Origin: Anarhynchus alexandrinus | Taxonomy: Eukaryota > Chordata > Aves > Charadriiformes > Charadriidae | DNA: 64,000 bases | Assembly: GCA_008711295.1 (NCBI GenBank) | Contig: VUYV01000055.1 | Location: 1,299,085 to 1,363,084 of the forward strand | Direction of reading: 5' to 3' | Shown here: one piece after another, positions 12,901 through 27,650 of the stretch | How positions within the stretch are numbered: position 1 is the first letter of the stretch | Layout of the letters: every line of letters starts with the position of its first letter | Notes under the pieces: generated by a model | Databases searched by the model: none | Told to the model about the DNA's origin: nothing | The model's input: only the letters and a program-made list of their open reading frames with translations | Position numbers and translations under genes: made by a program

Positions 12901-14611
12901 GAAAATAAAACAGTGCTAATACTGTTTACTGCCACGCAGGGGTATCATTTCATTGCTGACTCAGAGGCAAAAGCAGCATGAAGAGTCTCACCACTAACTT
13001 TCCTATGTGCTCGAACCTCCTTTGAATGAAGAATTTTCCTATCCCATCTCCACCTTAGTTTCCGAAATTAATGAGGTTGCAGGCATAATGTTAGACCTGC
13101 AGGGCAATTTGTGATGCTGGTTTAAACAGTATTACCCATTCACGTGTTTGGATGCGTGTGTATTTCTCAGTTGATTACATACAGTTTTATTGTGGAGAGG
13201 TTGGATGGACCGAATTTTTCACAAATAGCAAGATTGCACACAGTTATCTAAATAAAAAGTAGTAAACTACAACCAGAAGCCTATAAAAAAAGCCCCACGC
13301 AATCTTATAATTGTGCGTATTGGGAGGGGTGTGGCTATGTAACTTTTTTCCACAAAAACCAGATTTTCTTCCCATTTGGTTTTCAGTCCCACTCCATATC
13401 TTTGGAACACTTTACTTTCTCTATACCTTCTCCTGCTTGTGTAGTTGAACAAGTTTTTGGCAGAAATTTTTTTAAGAGTTTTGTTTGAGTTCCGTTCTCT
13501 TCAATAGTAGAAAAGTGAAGGCATAGCAAAAAGAAACTAATAAAAATAAAATGCAGTAGAAAATCATTTGGTGTAATGGTAAAAATACCTTAACTTGAAG
13601 AAGAAAAGCTGTTATTTTATGGTTCTGAGGTCTTTATTGAAGGCTCCTAGCAGCGAAGGGTTTTCTTTCTTTTTCCCTGTACTTCTAAGGAGAATGTCGC
13701 TATATAATGAAAGAGTCTACAGGACAAAATCTTTCCTATTTTAACACAGATACCATGTCACTGCCTCTCCTCTACTTGTGCAGTTGTGATGAAAGCTATA
13801 TGAATGGCTGAGCTGTTTCGAAAGGCCGTATTTTCATTCTGAGTAGAGAATAAATGTGGGAAGACTAAGAGCTTCTTGATGCTGCTTCTTTTTCCACTAA
13901 CTTTTCTTCTTCCTTATTCAGCTGCAGTAGAAATTGGGTGGGAATTGATAATCCTTTAGGAATGTAGCTTTTGACACTTATCTGGTGGATGATAATTAAT
14001 GCATTCCAAGAGGATTATCATAGTGGACTGTAGTTATAGAAGAGTGACATTCCATTTACGTGGAGTGAAACTTTAATATATGGCTGTCTCTACCACGTAT
14101 TTTTAGGAGAAATCTTCCACTTTTCAGCTCCAGTCAGCATAACTCCACCCAGTCCAGCTGTAATGAGAGCAACTGTAGGCACAGGCAGGTTTTACCGGTA
14201 TGTTACCAAGCCTTGAAAGAACGGAAAACCAAAATATTATTATTAGCACAGTATATATTTAATTGTTTTTGAGATATTCAGGAGGAAACATTTTATGTTT
14301 GTTGGCCTCAAGAGGAGTAACATTTGCAAACAATTTGAAATAGAGGATGAAGGCTGTGGGCAATGGGATTAAGAGAGAGATTTGATTTTGGGAAGCAGCA
14401 TTCTTAATATAAACTCCACGATAGTATTGCAATGGAATGAAAGTTTCATAGACAAGTTACTCAGAACTGGACTATCCTTAAAAGCTGTGGGTTGCAAACT
14501 GCTGTATTCCTTCACTGAGAAAGTCAATATTTCTATAATTTCTGATAATGCTTTTGGGCGAGGTTAGCTGATCTGATCTGCTCTCTATCAGAAGGACCTA
14601 TGAGGAGCAAA

Positions 14612-14668
14612 GCAACCTCTTTTCCTGAAATCAATGGGATTTAGGAATGACTTGCCCATCCCACCATC
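14612..14668. mobile_element. Weak ancient repeat remnant
   Basis: CCTGAAATCAATGGGATTTA followed by GGAATG is reminiscent of the TCAATGGGAGTTAGG core of old amniote repeats. Only one block is visible. Confidence 0.25.
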
Positions 14669-16034
14669 ATATGGGACTGGAGTCTGTCCCTCATCATGGG
14701 TCTGGGGAACATTTTGACTCAGTTGAAATGGCCAGTTTCCGTATGGTTTTGATTAGTTGGAGTGTCTAAAATTTCCCGTAGCATTAGGAGATGCATGGTT
14801 CTTGCATCTATTTAAAATAGAGAATCTTGAGGAGGATGATAGCTATAAATGATTGCCTTTAGGTTCCAAGTGTTAGAGCACTGTATGACAGCATCAAAAA
14901 GGCTATAACAGATGATATGGTACTTTGCTGTACCATCAAGCTAATTTTTATAACCGTAGAAGAATAGCCCACTATGATTCAACTGCAGAAAAGTTGTTAA
15001 TATACGTTTGAATATACCTTTGCGTTTGTACTTCACTCTCTTAAGTTAATCTTATGGAGGAAGTGTTATTAGCCACCAGCCATTTGTCAGGACGGGCTTT
15101 GTTTTCTGTTTCACTGCACTGACTTCTGCATTGCGTTGCAGATGCTATAGGGATGCTAACATGCTCACTGTGCTAATCCATAGCAGCATCCCTCTCTCCA
15201 GCAAGAAAAACACCTTTCTGATATTTCATGAATATGTTTGTTTGGTTCAGTATTTGGGTTTGTTGCCTGTTTATGTGGTTAACTACCTTTTTGTATGAAC
15301 TACTGCCAATCTGCAAAAAACATACTGAAAAATAAATCGAAGATGTCAGGCAATTCTCAAAACTACAAGAATAGTTTCAGAATCAAAGTATTTTGTAAGG
15401 TTCTCAAGTAGAGGTCAAACTTCTCCAATACATTCTGATGCACAGTAAAGATTACATAAATGTTAAATAAGAAGAATACCATCTCAAAAAATACATTGCA
15501 TTTATGTAGAAAACAAATTTGTGTCATTGAGTTGTAGATGTAGGAAATGGAAACAATTTATGGGATCCCCTCGTCGAACCCACATAAGGTACAAGATTAC
15601 TAAATAAAATGTTTTGTAGTGCTCTGTCCAGTCTTTGGAGTGAAAAGCAAAGATCCATTTAAATTGAAATTTTAAATACGTTCAAAAAGAAAGAAAGACT
15701 CAACATTTGTAAGAATCAGAAACTCCTTTTAAATATCCTGATGCAAAATATATAGTAGCATTGGAATTGATGCAGGGAAGAAGTTGTATTTCAATCAGTA
15801 AAAGCTGAATTTTCACCTCAGTAAATATATTTTTTAATGTACTATTTCATAGAACAGTATGATCCTGTTTATATTTTGAATCTCACAAGTGAAGGTGTTT
15901 TTGTTGTATGAAAGTATCTGTTCAACAATATGTTAATAATAAGTTAGATCTCAGCTGACATATGTTGCACTACTTCCTTATAAATTAGTATGCCTACAAT
16001 GAATTTACACTTGTTGACTATGTAATGGGTATAG

Positions 16035-16145
16035 CCCTATAATTTTAGGCAGGACTTGATCAAAAATTCTTGGCAGTCCATGGGAAATCTTGTTACTGAT
16101 TTCAGCAGGGTTTGGATCAGACCTATAGAACTTTATATGAAGGGC
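16035..16145. mobile_element. Possible ancient amniote repeat remnant
   Basis: ACTGATTTCAGCAGGGTTTG followed by GATCAGACC resembles the GACTTCAGTGGG(G/C)TTTGGATCAGG block of old amniote repeats. Support comes from one block only. Confidence 0.35.
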
Positions 16146-19100
16146 AGTCCCAAGGCCATCTTCAAGACCAGACTTGCATGCTGCGCAGACTGCAATCTTA
16201 CAGCTGCACTCTGAGCGATGACCAGAGGACACCTTTAGGTTCTTACATGCTGCAGCACGCCCAATGGATTGACATGTTGCCAGGATGCCTGGCTAGCTGT
16301 CCACAAGTGGTGTGGCAATTATGTGAGAGGCAGAGCAGAAATACGTACCATGAGCACAATGAATATGGGAGATATTTTCAAACTAAGGGGAATACTGGAA
16401 CAAATACGTCAGTGAAAGTCTCCTTGATCTCCCAGTATTTCTCACAGAAACATTCTTCTCTCTTTTTACTTTGTCCTGATTTAATATATATCTATATTGT
16501 TGTCTTGGCCCTTCTAAGATCTCCATTTTATCTGGCCCCATTGGAGGGCGCCATGACAATTTGACGTTTCTTGGCCCCTCACTTCTAAAAGGTGAGGGTT
16601 GCAGTCTGCTGGCTTTTTGACATCAGGGAAATAGTCCTGGATAACTCTGCAGATTAGTGCAACAAAAGCAGTGTGGTACATAAACGATTCAAAATACTTC
16701 AGGTGAAAGCTCAGTCTCATCATTACCCTAACGGCCCATTCTCTCCTCCAAAAAAAAAAAGTAAACAAAAAGCATTCATACATATGCTACATCTGGCTTG
16801 ATTTCTTCTTCTCTTTCCGTTTTTAGGTTCAGATAGTAGTAATGATTAATAATATAATGGCTCTGAGACATTTATTTCTTCTCTCAAAAAGCGAGCAAGT
16901 AAATTTATTCTTTCACAAAAGGACATCAGTTTTAAAGTGTATAGGGAAAATGTATCAAAATATTAATTAGACTTTTCTTTTGTTTTGCTAGTTTGCATTA
17001 GACAGATGGAATTCTGATCTTTAACAGCATCATGACTCATGAAACTGCTTGTGTACTAAAATGCCATTATTAACACAACAGTAGTTTTCAGCAGTTGGTA
17101 ATTATTGGCATAATTAAACATTTATCAAGAAACAAGTATTTATCATTCATTAAACTTTCATTAAAAATCCATCTTAGCACAAGCTAGATTAGCCAGTGAT
17201 TTTCAAGAGATAACTTCTTAACTTCTGGCAGGAATGTAGAGCATTTTGATAGCGAAGAAAGTCGTGTATAACACAACCTTTCAGGTTTTGTAAACAGTTA
17301 TATCCTTTAAGATTTAGGAGTGTTATTTTTAAGCATTCTGTAAGACTCGGACAAGAAAGTACTTGGCTATTTTCTGTAGGGTTTACCAAGTTTGGCACTT
17401 TTTAAGTGTATTTGGGGAAAAAAAAAGATGCCCTTGGCTGTGAAAAGCCAGTGCTAAGTATGCTTTATAACTGCAGTTACATGACTTAAATTCCCCCAAA
17501 GCCTGATATGTTTACATATATTGGGACACCGAAATTTAGTTTTTTGAATGGACCATCTCATAAAATCTGCCTTATAGTATTGCAAAAGGATGGGATCTCA
17601 GACTAGATGTTTGTAATTGGGAAATTTTGAAGAGCTGTCAGGTCCTGATATAGTATTTTCCAACACTTAGTACATCCTCTTGCTGAAGAGGAAAATATGC
17701 GTGTTTTATTATTTAGAAGAAAGAGACCTATTGTATCTCTGAAAGGTTTTGGTTTTATTTTGCGGAGTGGAGTATCAGACATTATCCCTGGTCTGTTCAG
17801 TTTTGATTGATTCGTTTAGATGGCAGATTCATTATTTTTTGCCATGTTTAGGTATGAGTAAAGGTGAAGTAATTTTTGTGCATTTCAACATGCAGAAAAA
17901 TAAGGTTAGTCAATGCCGTGTAGTTCTCTCTCATTCCAGTTTTCTTTTTTAACTGTTTTTAAGCCTTCTCTCCTTGGTAATTTGTTATTTTCCTTGGTTC
18001 TCATTTGCTATTCCCACTAACGCTTATTATCGCAGAAGCACTGGCTTACTTAATCTTGTAGCTACCGACTGGCTATTTTTACTTCCCAGTCCTTTGTTTC
18101 TTCTCTTGCTTATAGGTATGATAGGATATATTGCTTAACCCCTCCTATGCAGTCACTGTTTTGCAAGAGGTACCAATTTGGCAAGGTTAGTGTAAGTTTA
18201 AAATGCTCTGATGTGATTGTCTAGATTGTGGTGGAGAAAAAACAATATTCGGTGAGCAAGAGTGTCTCGGAAAGCTCCTTCACATACATACGAGTGCTTC
18301 ACATCTTAGCCCATATTCAGCAACTTTGTTTGTGTTTTCTCTTGGGCGAAAAATTTACTGTATCAGTGCTTTTATGTCACAAGAATGAATTGAATTCGTA
18401 CCCTTTAGTGCAAACAACAATAGACAGAGTGGTAACCTAGTGGAAAACAAATAGACGCCCCGTCCCTTTTGGGGATTCAGAGAGGTTCAGAAAGATGGAG
18501 CTGACGGTAGAGAGGTGGCAGATAAAAACAGGCCGAAGCAGGAAAGAATCCTGCGGTCATTTATTACCATGCCATCTTCATAGTGTTTGCTGAACCAAGG
18601 TGCAGAGTAATGATTCAGACAAATGATGTTAATAATAATAGCTGGCCCTTTGGCAAAAATGGAATACCTAGTATTGCAGCATGAGACCTAATCAGATTCT
18701 CCAAAACTTGCTTCAGACTGATAGAATTTTTTGTTATCAGGTTTTCCATCAATTGATTCTCCTTGGGTACTGTATTTTTAAAGGAAGCAAAGTGACAAAC
18801 AATTATTTTCCATCAGGGAAAAAACCCCAAGATTTTAAATATTATGATATTTAATGTATCGTTTAAAGCCAGTTTTAAAATATCGTGTTATTTCTAGTTT
18901 ATTTTTGGTGGAATTTGAACTTCAAATCAATAGTATCTACAAGGTACTTCTAGTAATCATGGATTACTTCATCACATTTAGAAACTTTCTGGAGTTCATT
19001 GTCTTTTTTTTTCACGTAATCAACAAAGAATTCACCTTATTTATTGTAAGTGAATAATAGCAAGTATGCTTTACGGTATTTTTTGTTGCACACAGAGTAT

Positions 19101-22100
19101 CCTCGTTAAAAGTGAGCTCCATGTGAAGCCTAGCTATGAATTTTAAACAAGGGGTAGTTGTTAGTACTGCTGATCTGATTAATTGCTTTGATATGTTGTT
19201 AGGTATTTGTACATAAAAGAACATTTTCACCCAAAAAAGCTTACTAACCATTTTGTACTGTTCAGATATGACATGGTTTTGTTGTTCTTTTTAACAATAC
19301 CTGCAGTTTTTAGGCATATAGGTTGCAATTATTTTTATTAGCTGCTGTTCCGTTAACAACATAACCAACATCTGTTTTAATCTAAACATCATCAGACTTA
19401 TTAATTAGGTACATTTTGGCATCAATTTATCACACGTGCTTTGACACTTTTGATACTTGAAGCATAAGCTATTATGTGTAATGAAAAAAAAATAAGTATG
19501 ATTTGGAGTCGGTGTTATACATCATCTGTAGGGGACAATTATGTTGGCATGTGGGAGGTTAATGTACACACTCTAGATTCCTTTGCTTGATTTGCTGTTT
19601 TCTTCTTCATAACTCTAGGTAAACAGTTTGTGCTGCCATTTAATGCACAGGTTAAGTGTAGTTGCAGGCTATTATACATCATTAGAGTAAGTAATATTCA
19701 GCTGTGGAAGAAAGATGGAAGCTTTTCACTTGTAGCCACTTGGACATTTCATTTTTCATCTAGTATGCCACTGCAAAAATTAGTTGTGGCAGGCCTGATG
19801 TAATTTATAGCCTGGTACCCTGAAATTAAGCAATGAATCACACCATTTTGGCTGATTAGAGTTAATGCATTTTTCCCGATGACATATTTTGTAAAACAAT
19901 GCAGTTTATTCTAAACTTTGCCTTATCAGACCTAGTCATTTCTCACGTCAACCTGTGCAATGGATTGTGCCATGTACAGCGCACTCTATCACCAGATTTC
20001 TTTTGGTCTTGTACTATAGTTATCTTCCAGTTTAAAGGGACAGCCTTCCCTTTCTTTCCTAATTTTCTCTCCAGAAAACATCAACTTTCCTCTCCTTCCT
20101 CTCCCTCCATCCCCCGCCTCTGTTCTCCGACCAGACAATTCAGGAGCAAAACACAGAGTAACGCAATTCAATGCGGCTTGATTGAAAGTGCAGGGCGTAA
20201 TGATCAAGTGAGTAGAGACCATTGGATTGTGCCTCAGGCCTTCGCGCTCTGGATCTGGTCAATAACAAATTTATTACTAATCAAATCCAATAAATACAAA
20301 ACAGCATACATTTATTTTTATTTGGCACCTAGCCGGTCACAGAATAATAATAAAACAGGTGAGTCAGAGACTGCCTTTCAGAAGAACGTGCTGTAGCCGC
20401 TGCGTACAGCTCTTAAAGCTCCTGTACGTTGCAAGCAGACAGTCAGGCCCCAAGAAGCCTCGTTGTGTGTGTCTGATTACCGGTGGGCATTGTGTCCCAC
20501 TTGCCTGTGGAATATATTAACGATGCCAGCTCTTGAGTTTGGAGAATTCTGTTAGCTGAGATACTATGTGATAGGGAGAGGTATCACTGCAGAACAGGAT
20601 CTATAGGTATTAGTGTCAAGAAGAATAATGTCTTCCTTGCCCTTTCTCCTGGGTTATTGCATGGGTTATACAAAGACTGGGATGAGTTAATAGAAAACAA
20701 AGAAACTAAAGGTGTGTGGGGAGGGGAGCGGAATCAACAACGTAGCTGAGACATGTGAATTTTACTGTTGCCAAAAATAATGTGTGACTGTTCTTTCCCC
20801 CCAAAGCACTAACATGCATAAGAGCACGACATAATCATTGCAGGCATCTTACACCATGTAAAACCGACACGGACAAACAGTGCATAGCTAATGTAAAGCT
20901 GACATTCAGTATGCAGGATTTTTGTGTATTCGGATTTTTTTATATGTGTGTGCATGAAATTTAGCTAAAACTTCTCGATGCTGCAATTTGTTACGCAGAC
21001 ACATTATGAATTACAAAGCGTATGCCAGAGATACAAGCCGAATAAAATGATTGGGAATCTTTAACGATACGAGAAGTGCAGCTTATGTAGCTTGAAAGTC
21101 AGGTAGTATAAAAATTCCTTCTTTCTTGGCTGCTGGAGTCCCTGTAGTTTTGAATGGTTTCTGGAAAAACCCAGAGACAGCCTGCAACATGTAGGAGAAA
21201 AAGGCAGCGCACCTGCAAGACTCCAGCCTACCTTGTTCACACCCAAGATAGGAGAAAATGATTTATTGTCTGTCCCTTGAATTTCTGTGAGCGTTCTGTC
21301 TAAACTTTAAAAGCAGATTACATTTGCGATTAAACCTTAACAAATGTTGTTTTAACTAGACTGCAATATATGTTATTGACAACAAGCTTTTTTCCCCCCT
21401 GAAAATAACATTGGTGCTTAGGCATGCAATTTACAAAAATGACAAGGAAGGGTGGTACTTTTCCCAAGGTGAATGTGAGTTGACTGATTAGCTGGTATTT
21501 TAACTTAGATTCTTGCAAATTACAGACATAAGAAACCCTGCAATTTATATGTACTTTGGAAGTGAAAGCTTTAATCCCATGATTCATGAAAGTAAAGTGG
21601 TAATAATTTAAGTACCATATTTTATTTATCCCTCAGAGTTGTCAGCTGATACCAGAAGTATTCTCACTATTTTTGGGTTGCTGCCTTTGGCCACCTAATT
21701 GCTTCTTAGGAAGTAAGAGGGAAATTGCTTATATAACTACATGGATTGTCTTTGGCAACGTCAAGCCAAGGCATCAATCAGTCCATCTGGGTAAAATCAC
21801 AAGCTGACTCCGATATTGCTAAATATTTATACTGTCAAATACACACAGACATCCAGATGAAAAGAGGCATTCATTAGGAATGCTCCAGCTTGTCAGTTTA
21901 AAGATGTAGATTAGAGCAAAACCTCCCACTATGGTACTGAGTGCTCAGGAAAAGTCTATATTTAGCCATTCTGAGCAATAAATATCATCATATTGCCTCA
22001 TTTAGGTAAATAGAGAATAAATATTGTCAAGATGATCTAGAGATAATGTAAACAGATCCCTGTTCAGAGTCTGTGTTACTAGGGTAAATTCCAGGACATT

Positions 22101-22196
22101 GGTGTGCTGCTCATGCTTTTTGGTTTAACCCTTTTTCTTAATCGCATTCCCCTCCCCTTTACAGTCACAGTAAGATTTGTTCCTTGCAGATGAGAA

Positions 22197-22230
22197 GGGA
22201 AGGGGGGGGGAAAGGGGAGATGAGGTGGGG
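22197..22230 (+). repeat. G-rich tract with quadruplex potential
   Basis: GGG at 22197-22199, nine G at 22202-22210, GGGG at 22214-22217 and GGGG at 22227-22230 satisfy a four-run G-quadruplex pattern on the + strand. Confidence 0.7.
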
Positions 22231-22746
22231 TTTCTTTTAAAACAAAAGGTGATTTCAAATTCTGAGTTATTACATTAATTAGTAGTTTTGCTCTAATATT
22301 TTCTTGGCACTGCTAAAGGCTGCTGCTGCAGCTGCTGGAAAATACAGATATCTGTAGCAACGCTGAAGCTCATTCCAGAGTTTAACACGGGAACTGACAA
22401 AGCCCATCAGTCAGAAGAACATCACAGCTCTGAGGTTAAGACATGATTTCAAGAGTACACCCAGTTAAGACTCATAGTAGAATTTCTTTTATAGCACATT
22501 TTTTTCTGTGATAAGATGAGGCATATTGCAAGAATAAGCGATGAAAGATCAGTACTTCGACGAGAATTAAGTTACTGTCCTGCTTCAAAGTGGGTGGCGT
22601 GTCCTGACAAATTAAGAGTAAAATTTGTTCGCTATACTATACATACAAAAAAGATAGCAACAGGATTTTTTTACCTTTCGGTGAAGGCCTCTGCCTCCCT
22701 CTGTAGAATTGGCACCTTGGAAGCCGCATACAAGGAGAGTGGTGAC

Positions 22747-22918
22747 TGACGTCAAAGTTTTAGTTAATTACACTAGATGATTTTTTAGATTAATTATTAA
22801 CATCTCACTTTATAACTAAATATCTGTAATTAATCTGCAAATCATAATGTGGAGACTAATTAACTTCAAACTCAAATCTTAACAGAAAATCCATATTACT
22901 ATCCAGCATCATTAATTA
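22747..22918. promoter_or_regulatory. Candidate enhancer: CRE plus five TAATTA homeodomain cores
   Basis: A palindromic CRE, TGACGTCA, lies at 22747-22754. TAATTA follows at 22765, 22791, 22827, 22857 and 22913. TAATTA is the core bound by many homeodomain factors and TGACGTCA is the full CREB/ATF site. The surrounding sequence is AT-rich, which raises the chance rate of TAATTA, but five copies in about 155 bp plus a full CRE is dense. The motifs are seen; function is inferred. Confidence 0.35.
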
Positions 22919-25900
22919 CTCTAGTAATCAAAGTTATCCCTCATGGGATTTGACATAAAGCTTTGTAGGTTTATAAACCAAGCTATTATCACAAAAAAAC
23001 ATTTTGAAAGCAGCTTCAAATAGCATTATAGATAACTAAAGTATTAGATTGGAAATTTAAACAAGTTTTCATTTTGTCTGTATTGCATTATCAATAATCC
23101 ACTCACTGACGCTGGGTAAGTAACTAAGAGAGTACGCTTCTCTCCTCACCATGTTTAAGCGGTTTTTTGTTGGTTTTTGTTTCTCCTTTTGGAGGTACAG
23201 CAGTAATTTCTGTCAGAAGATTCATTTTTCAGTGTCTTTTAAGAATATGCTACACTTTTCAGTAGCTTTTGCTGTGGTGATATCCATGCTAGTTAGCTGT
23301 TTAAGAAATAAATTAACAGCCATTTGTGTTCTGGCATTATTCACAAGAAAATACCAAAAAACCATGGGTTGAGAAACCTGTAGCTGTTGATTAGTCAGTG
23401 TTCATTGGAAAAAAAAGGACAAAGTAGGGCTGTTGTGCGAGAAAACCTCACCCCAAACAAATCTTACTTTAATTAGCATGGACATCACAAGTAGAAAGAT
23501 TTGGAATGTGTTCATTTTAATTTTTAATAAACAGGAAAGCCAATAGTACCATAGTAGCAAACTGAAATCCCTTAGCTGTTTTTCATTTAGAAAGTTAGGA
23601 GTTAAATTGTGTCTAAAATCCACATTTCAATTATTTTATCACCTAATCTTCCAAGTACGCACATCCGATACTGTTCTTTTGTGTGGCAGCTGTAAAAATC
23701 ATAAGCAATTTTTACTGTCAAGAAAACTCTGAATAAATAGAGGCTGTTAACTTAGGCAGATATCTGAGGTTATTTGGTGGCAATCAAGAACTCACAGCAC
23801 TTCAACTAATGGGTTATGATCAGAAACTGTTCCTAATAGCCAGCTAGACGGATCTGAATATGAAGATTTCTATAATTTTGTTGTCAGCTTGTGATGTACT
23901 CTAGTGCTAATTATTTGGAACAATTATGTTTTCCTAATAACAAAAGAAGAAGCAGTGAATTAAGCAGGCTTACCTTCAGATCTTTAGATAACAGTTTAAA
24001 TGCACTTGCCATTAAGAAATAACATTTCTTTTTCCTGTGTGGAACCCTAATTATTGAAGATGCTTGTCTTTTAAAATCTACTTCTTCTACTTCTTTTAAG
24101 CATGTTCAATGTGTCAGTTTACACTGATGACTTCAGTAACTAGTATTTTCTCAGTCTTAGGTTTATGCCTGTACCTCCCATAGACTGCTTACTTCATTTG
24201 GTTATTCAAAAACCATAATTAGTGCAGTAATTAACATGTGGATCCTTCAAAGGAAGACTGTTAGAATCATGGGACGTCTCTCATCATTCTTACTGATGTA
24301 TAGATGATAAAAAGACTTAGGTTGAGGTGACAACAGGATTTGTATTACTGCACATTATCTGAGCTGCAGGGAAATTCAGACAGAACCGTGGTCCATGGAG
24401 TCTTTCCTTTTGAAAAAAGTAATTATCCACACTGTTTCTATAATGTAACTAGGTGTTATCCTGCATTTGCAGCTGTCAAATCATTTGTTTTAAAACCATT
24501 ATTTTATACCTTACGAGTACTTGAAAGTTTGGGGGTTTGCACATCATCTTTTAACCGATTACAGAAGTGGGGTGCAGCAAGTGCAGCAATAAAACCAACA
24601 ATAATAGTAATTTATATAAGCATAACAGATTCCTTCTTGACAGTTGATTTCAGAGATGTTTATGGTAATGTTAAGTTGATACAGTCATGAGATTACATCC
24701 ATAAAGAAAAGGCCCAATTTCATTTCATTTATTTTCCCCGGAGAAAAGATATTTGTTTGTTTATTTGTTTAAGATTTCAGATAAGCTGAATCTGTTGCAT
24801 TTTCAAGCCATAGTAAATCAGTTGTTGGTATTTGAGTCACTGTATGGTTCATATAAATGTATTCCAGTATTTCTCTGGGATGCTTATAGCTGATGTCTTC
24901 AGCTTCGATATACAATGTTTTAAATTAGCGCGCATTAAGGAAATTCACATTCTTTCATTCAGCCTTTAACTTTCTGTAAGTAGTGATCCTCTTTTTCACA
25001 TTCACTGACATATGCCAGAAAAATTCAGTATTTTACCCTACAGGCAGCCCATGGGACTGGGATAAAATGGCCTCTATACATAGGGTATGACTTTATTTGC
25101 TAAAGAGGTTATTTGAAAAAGCCCTTAGGGTACTGCTGCCCTTTTGTCCCTCAAACTAGTAGGGGGAAAAATATAAAAGGAACTACACAGTAATCCCTTG
25201 TAGACAGGTGACCTTAAGCCAATTCCATACTGTAAGGTTTGTTTCCATTAAAACGAAAAACAGACAAAGAAAAAAAGCAAATTGCAGGTTTTAATCTGTT
25301 GCAGAAACATTGCAATATTTTTTCTGTAAATGAATATCAAATACAGACAAGTTTTACTGCAAATTCATAAAATTTAGTATTGTTCTACATAATTTAATCT
25401 AATGTTCCATCGACAACGTGTCCTATATTCTAGCAAAAAGAGCATCTGAGGACTGATAGAAATAAACGTAACCCTGTTTATTTCAGTGAACCTGTTCAGG
25501 ATTTTACCTTCCTTACTAGTGTTTAAATCCTGCAAATACAGCCAAGCATAATTAAGCAAAAGTATATAAACCTTCTAATTCCGATAGCAGTATTAACATA
25601 TTAAAAATCAGTCAACATGAGGACCTACTGGAAAAAACAGCATTCACATTTGTCCTTTGATGTTCTTTTTCCCATCCTTAGAGTTGACTGTTGATTGAAG
25701 TTAACAGAGCTACAACCAGACTAGATCAGAGTTATCACAAGGTCATGGTCCCACTGCAGGTGCACCATTTTGTGACGGTGCGTTTGGTATTTAAACCTGT
25801 GTTCATCCTCAAGAGTTTTACAGAGAAGGCCACCATATTACTCTTTATATGATGCAATCAGCTATTGTTAAATACGTACCATCCCGACTAGATTCTGCTT

Positions 25901-27527
25901 TTCAATAGGCAGTCTTCAAAATACTATGATAAATTATGAACAGCAGCTCTGGACCCACTTCAGGATAGCCTCTAATAAGTCACAGGTGTGACATCACTAA
26001 GCACTGTAATTAATGGGTGTTATGCCACTCCCTTGACTTATGAGTTTTTCAGAGGCTTTTAATTACTTTTGAGTTTAAGCCATTCTGGCAGAATTTTGAA
26101 GGCCCTCCGGTGGCAGCCTGTTCGGAATGAAGCTGTTGTAGCGACATTTGGAAAAAAGAGCCACTCTGGTGGCTGAAGGAAAATGTTTCAGCCGTTCTTC
26201 ACGCCTGGTAGTCTAGAGGGAGGTTAAGGGAAACAGCTTCTGTCGACTGCTGCAGGCACTTAGTTACTGTGTTCCCTTTCTGCATCTGGGGAGGAGCTGT
26301 AAAAATTGTGGTCAAATCCATATATTATATAAAATAAAAGAGAGAAAAACATCTGAAAAGCCAAGAATGGCTTGAAGGCTTATCATGATGTCATCAACCT
26401 CATTTTAGGTATCGAAAAGCCATTGTTTCGCACGTGAGTGCAGACTTCATGTGACTGATAGAGTAAACAGAAAAGAAGAAATGCCATCTTTTATCACCTG
26501 TCGAGAGTAAGTTATAAATGATCACCAGTTAGTCGGCATTTAAAACAGTATTCTTTAATTTCAGTGCCAAAATCCAATAGCAGAAGAATTTCCCCCCTCG
26601 TACACACACACCAGAATGCACATATCATAATATTAAGTTAACTCAGGTGTAAAGCTTTGTTCTCTAAACAGCTGAAGCTTCATGTCATTGTTTATATGCA
26701 CAAAACACACATATTTCTCCATATGTTGGCACCATATTGGTGTTATCACCACAGCATTCCCTCCTCTTCAGATGATCTTTTGTTATAACATTTATTTTTG
26801 TGAGGCAAATAAAATATAGTAAATGTAAACCAATTATTTAACCAAATTACTTTGATCGTTGGAAACTGACAATTAGTGGTACAGCTTCTCAGCAGTGAAA
26901 TCCACACAATAGAGCAGACTGTGATATTCTGTACTGCAGCGTACGTTGATGTAGTGCATTTATTTTGTGTAGCAAGCTGTGAGAGAGGAGGAGAAAAGTG
27001 CAGGAGATGAGTGAAGTCCATCTTGATGAACTATTTTTCTGTATCCGTGCTTTCTGTTGCAAGTTGTTTAGCTTTTATAATTGATTGTTAGTGTATGGGG
27101 ACAGTGCTTCACAGAAATCTTGATGACTGATGTCAACACTCAAAGCATATGCACATGGGTATGAGATGATCAGCTAAGTTAGAGACTTGCCAAACTACCA
27201 TTTGTAATTGTGATTTCTAGTAAATGTGGATGACGAACAGGTTAGTTCAGTTACCTATAATGATTACCCACTTCAATAGTTCTACTTTTTGCACATGGAT
27301 TGGGGGGAAGTATTAAAATTATATGCACTGGTACACCCACATGATTTGAGTTTATTCTCAAAGCTTGAATGCATCAGCCCTTCCATGAAATAGCTGTGAG
27401 TTAGGAGAGCATTCTGGGTATTGTCATGCAAATGAGGCCACCAAACATACCACTTTGCTTCAAAATTGCTCTGCAGTGACAAGTAGCTTTTAAAACTGGA
27501 GCAGGGTTTTCCAAGCTAAGTGGGCAA

Positions 27528-27650
27528 CCCTATATATCCTCCGAGATCCACTTTCTAAAATAAGTGCCTATATACGAAGTCCTAATTCCACATCTGAGTG
27601 CTCAGATTGGCACTTACTACATACTCGTACATCTCATTCTAATGCAGATT
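27528..27650. mobile_element. Possible ancient amniote repeat remnant
   Basis: GAGATCCACTTTCTAAAATA, AGTGCCTATATACGAAGTCC and GAGTGCTCAGATTGGCAC follow the order of a known diverged reptile/bird repeat (GATCCACTTTTGAAAAT, GTGCCTA, AGTCCTAA). The family name is uncertain. Confidence 0.4.

Larger units (their letters stand above)
5956..22740. other. Intronic stretch without genes
   Basis: AT-rich sequence between the CR1 and the TAATTA cluster. It contains the old repeat remnants at 9455, 12795, 14612 and 16035 and the G-rich tract at 22197. The longer open frames at 16112-16564 and 19899-20396 show no domain, no start context and no splice support and are taken as chance. Confidence 0.6.

Noticed and set aside
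15560..15590. B-box-like GGTTCGACGAG on the minus strand, a possible tRNA gene
   Set aside because: The T-stem does not pair and no A-box or acceptor stem is present.
16112..16564. A 150-codon open frame in the intron
   Set aside because: It begins inside what looks like an old repeat, has no domain and no splice support.
19899..20396. A 165-codon open frame in the intron
   Set aside because: No domain was recognised; codon choice and composition match the surrounding AT-rich DNA.
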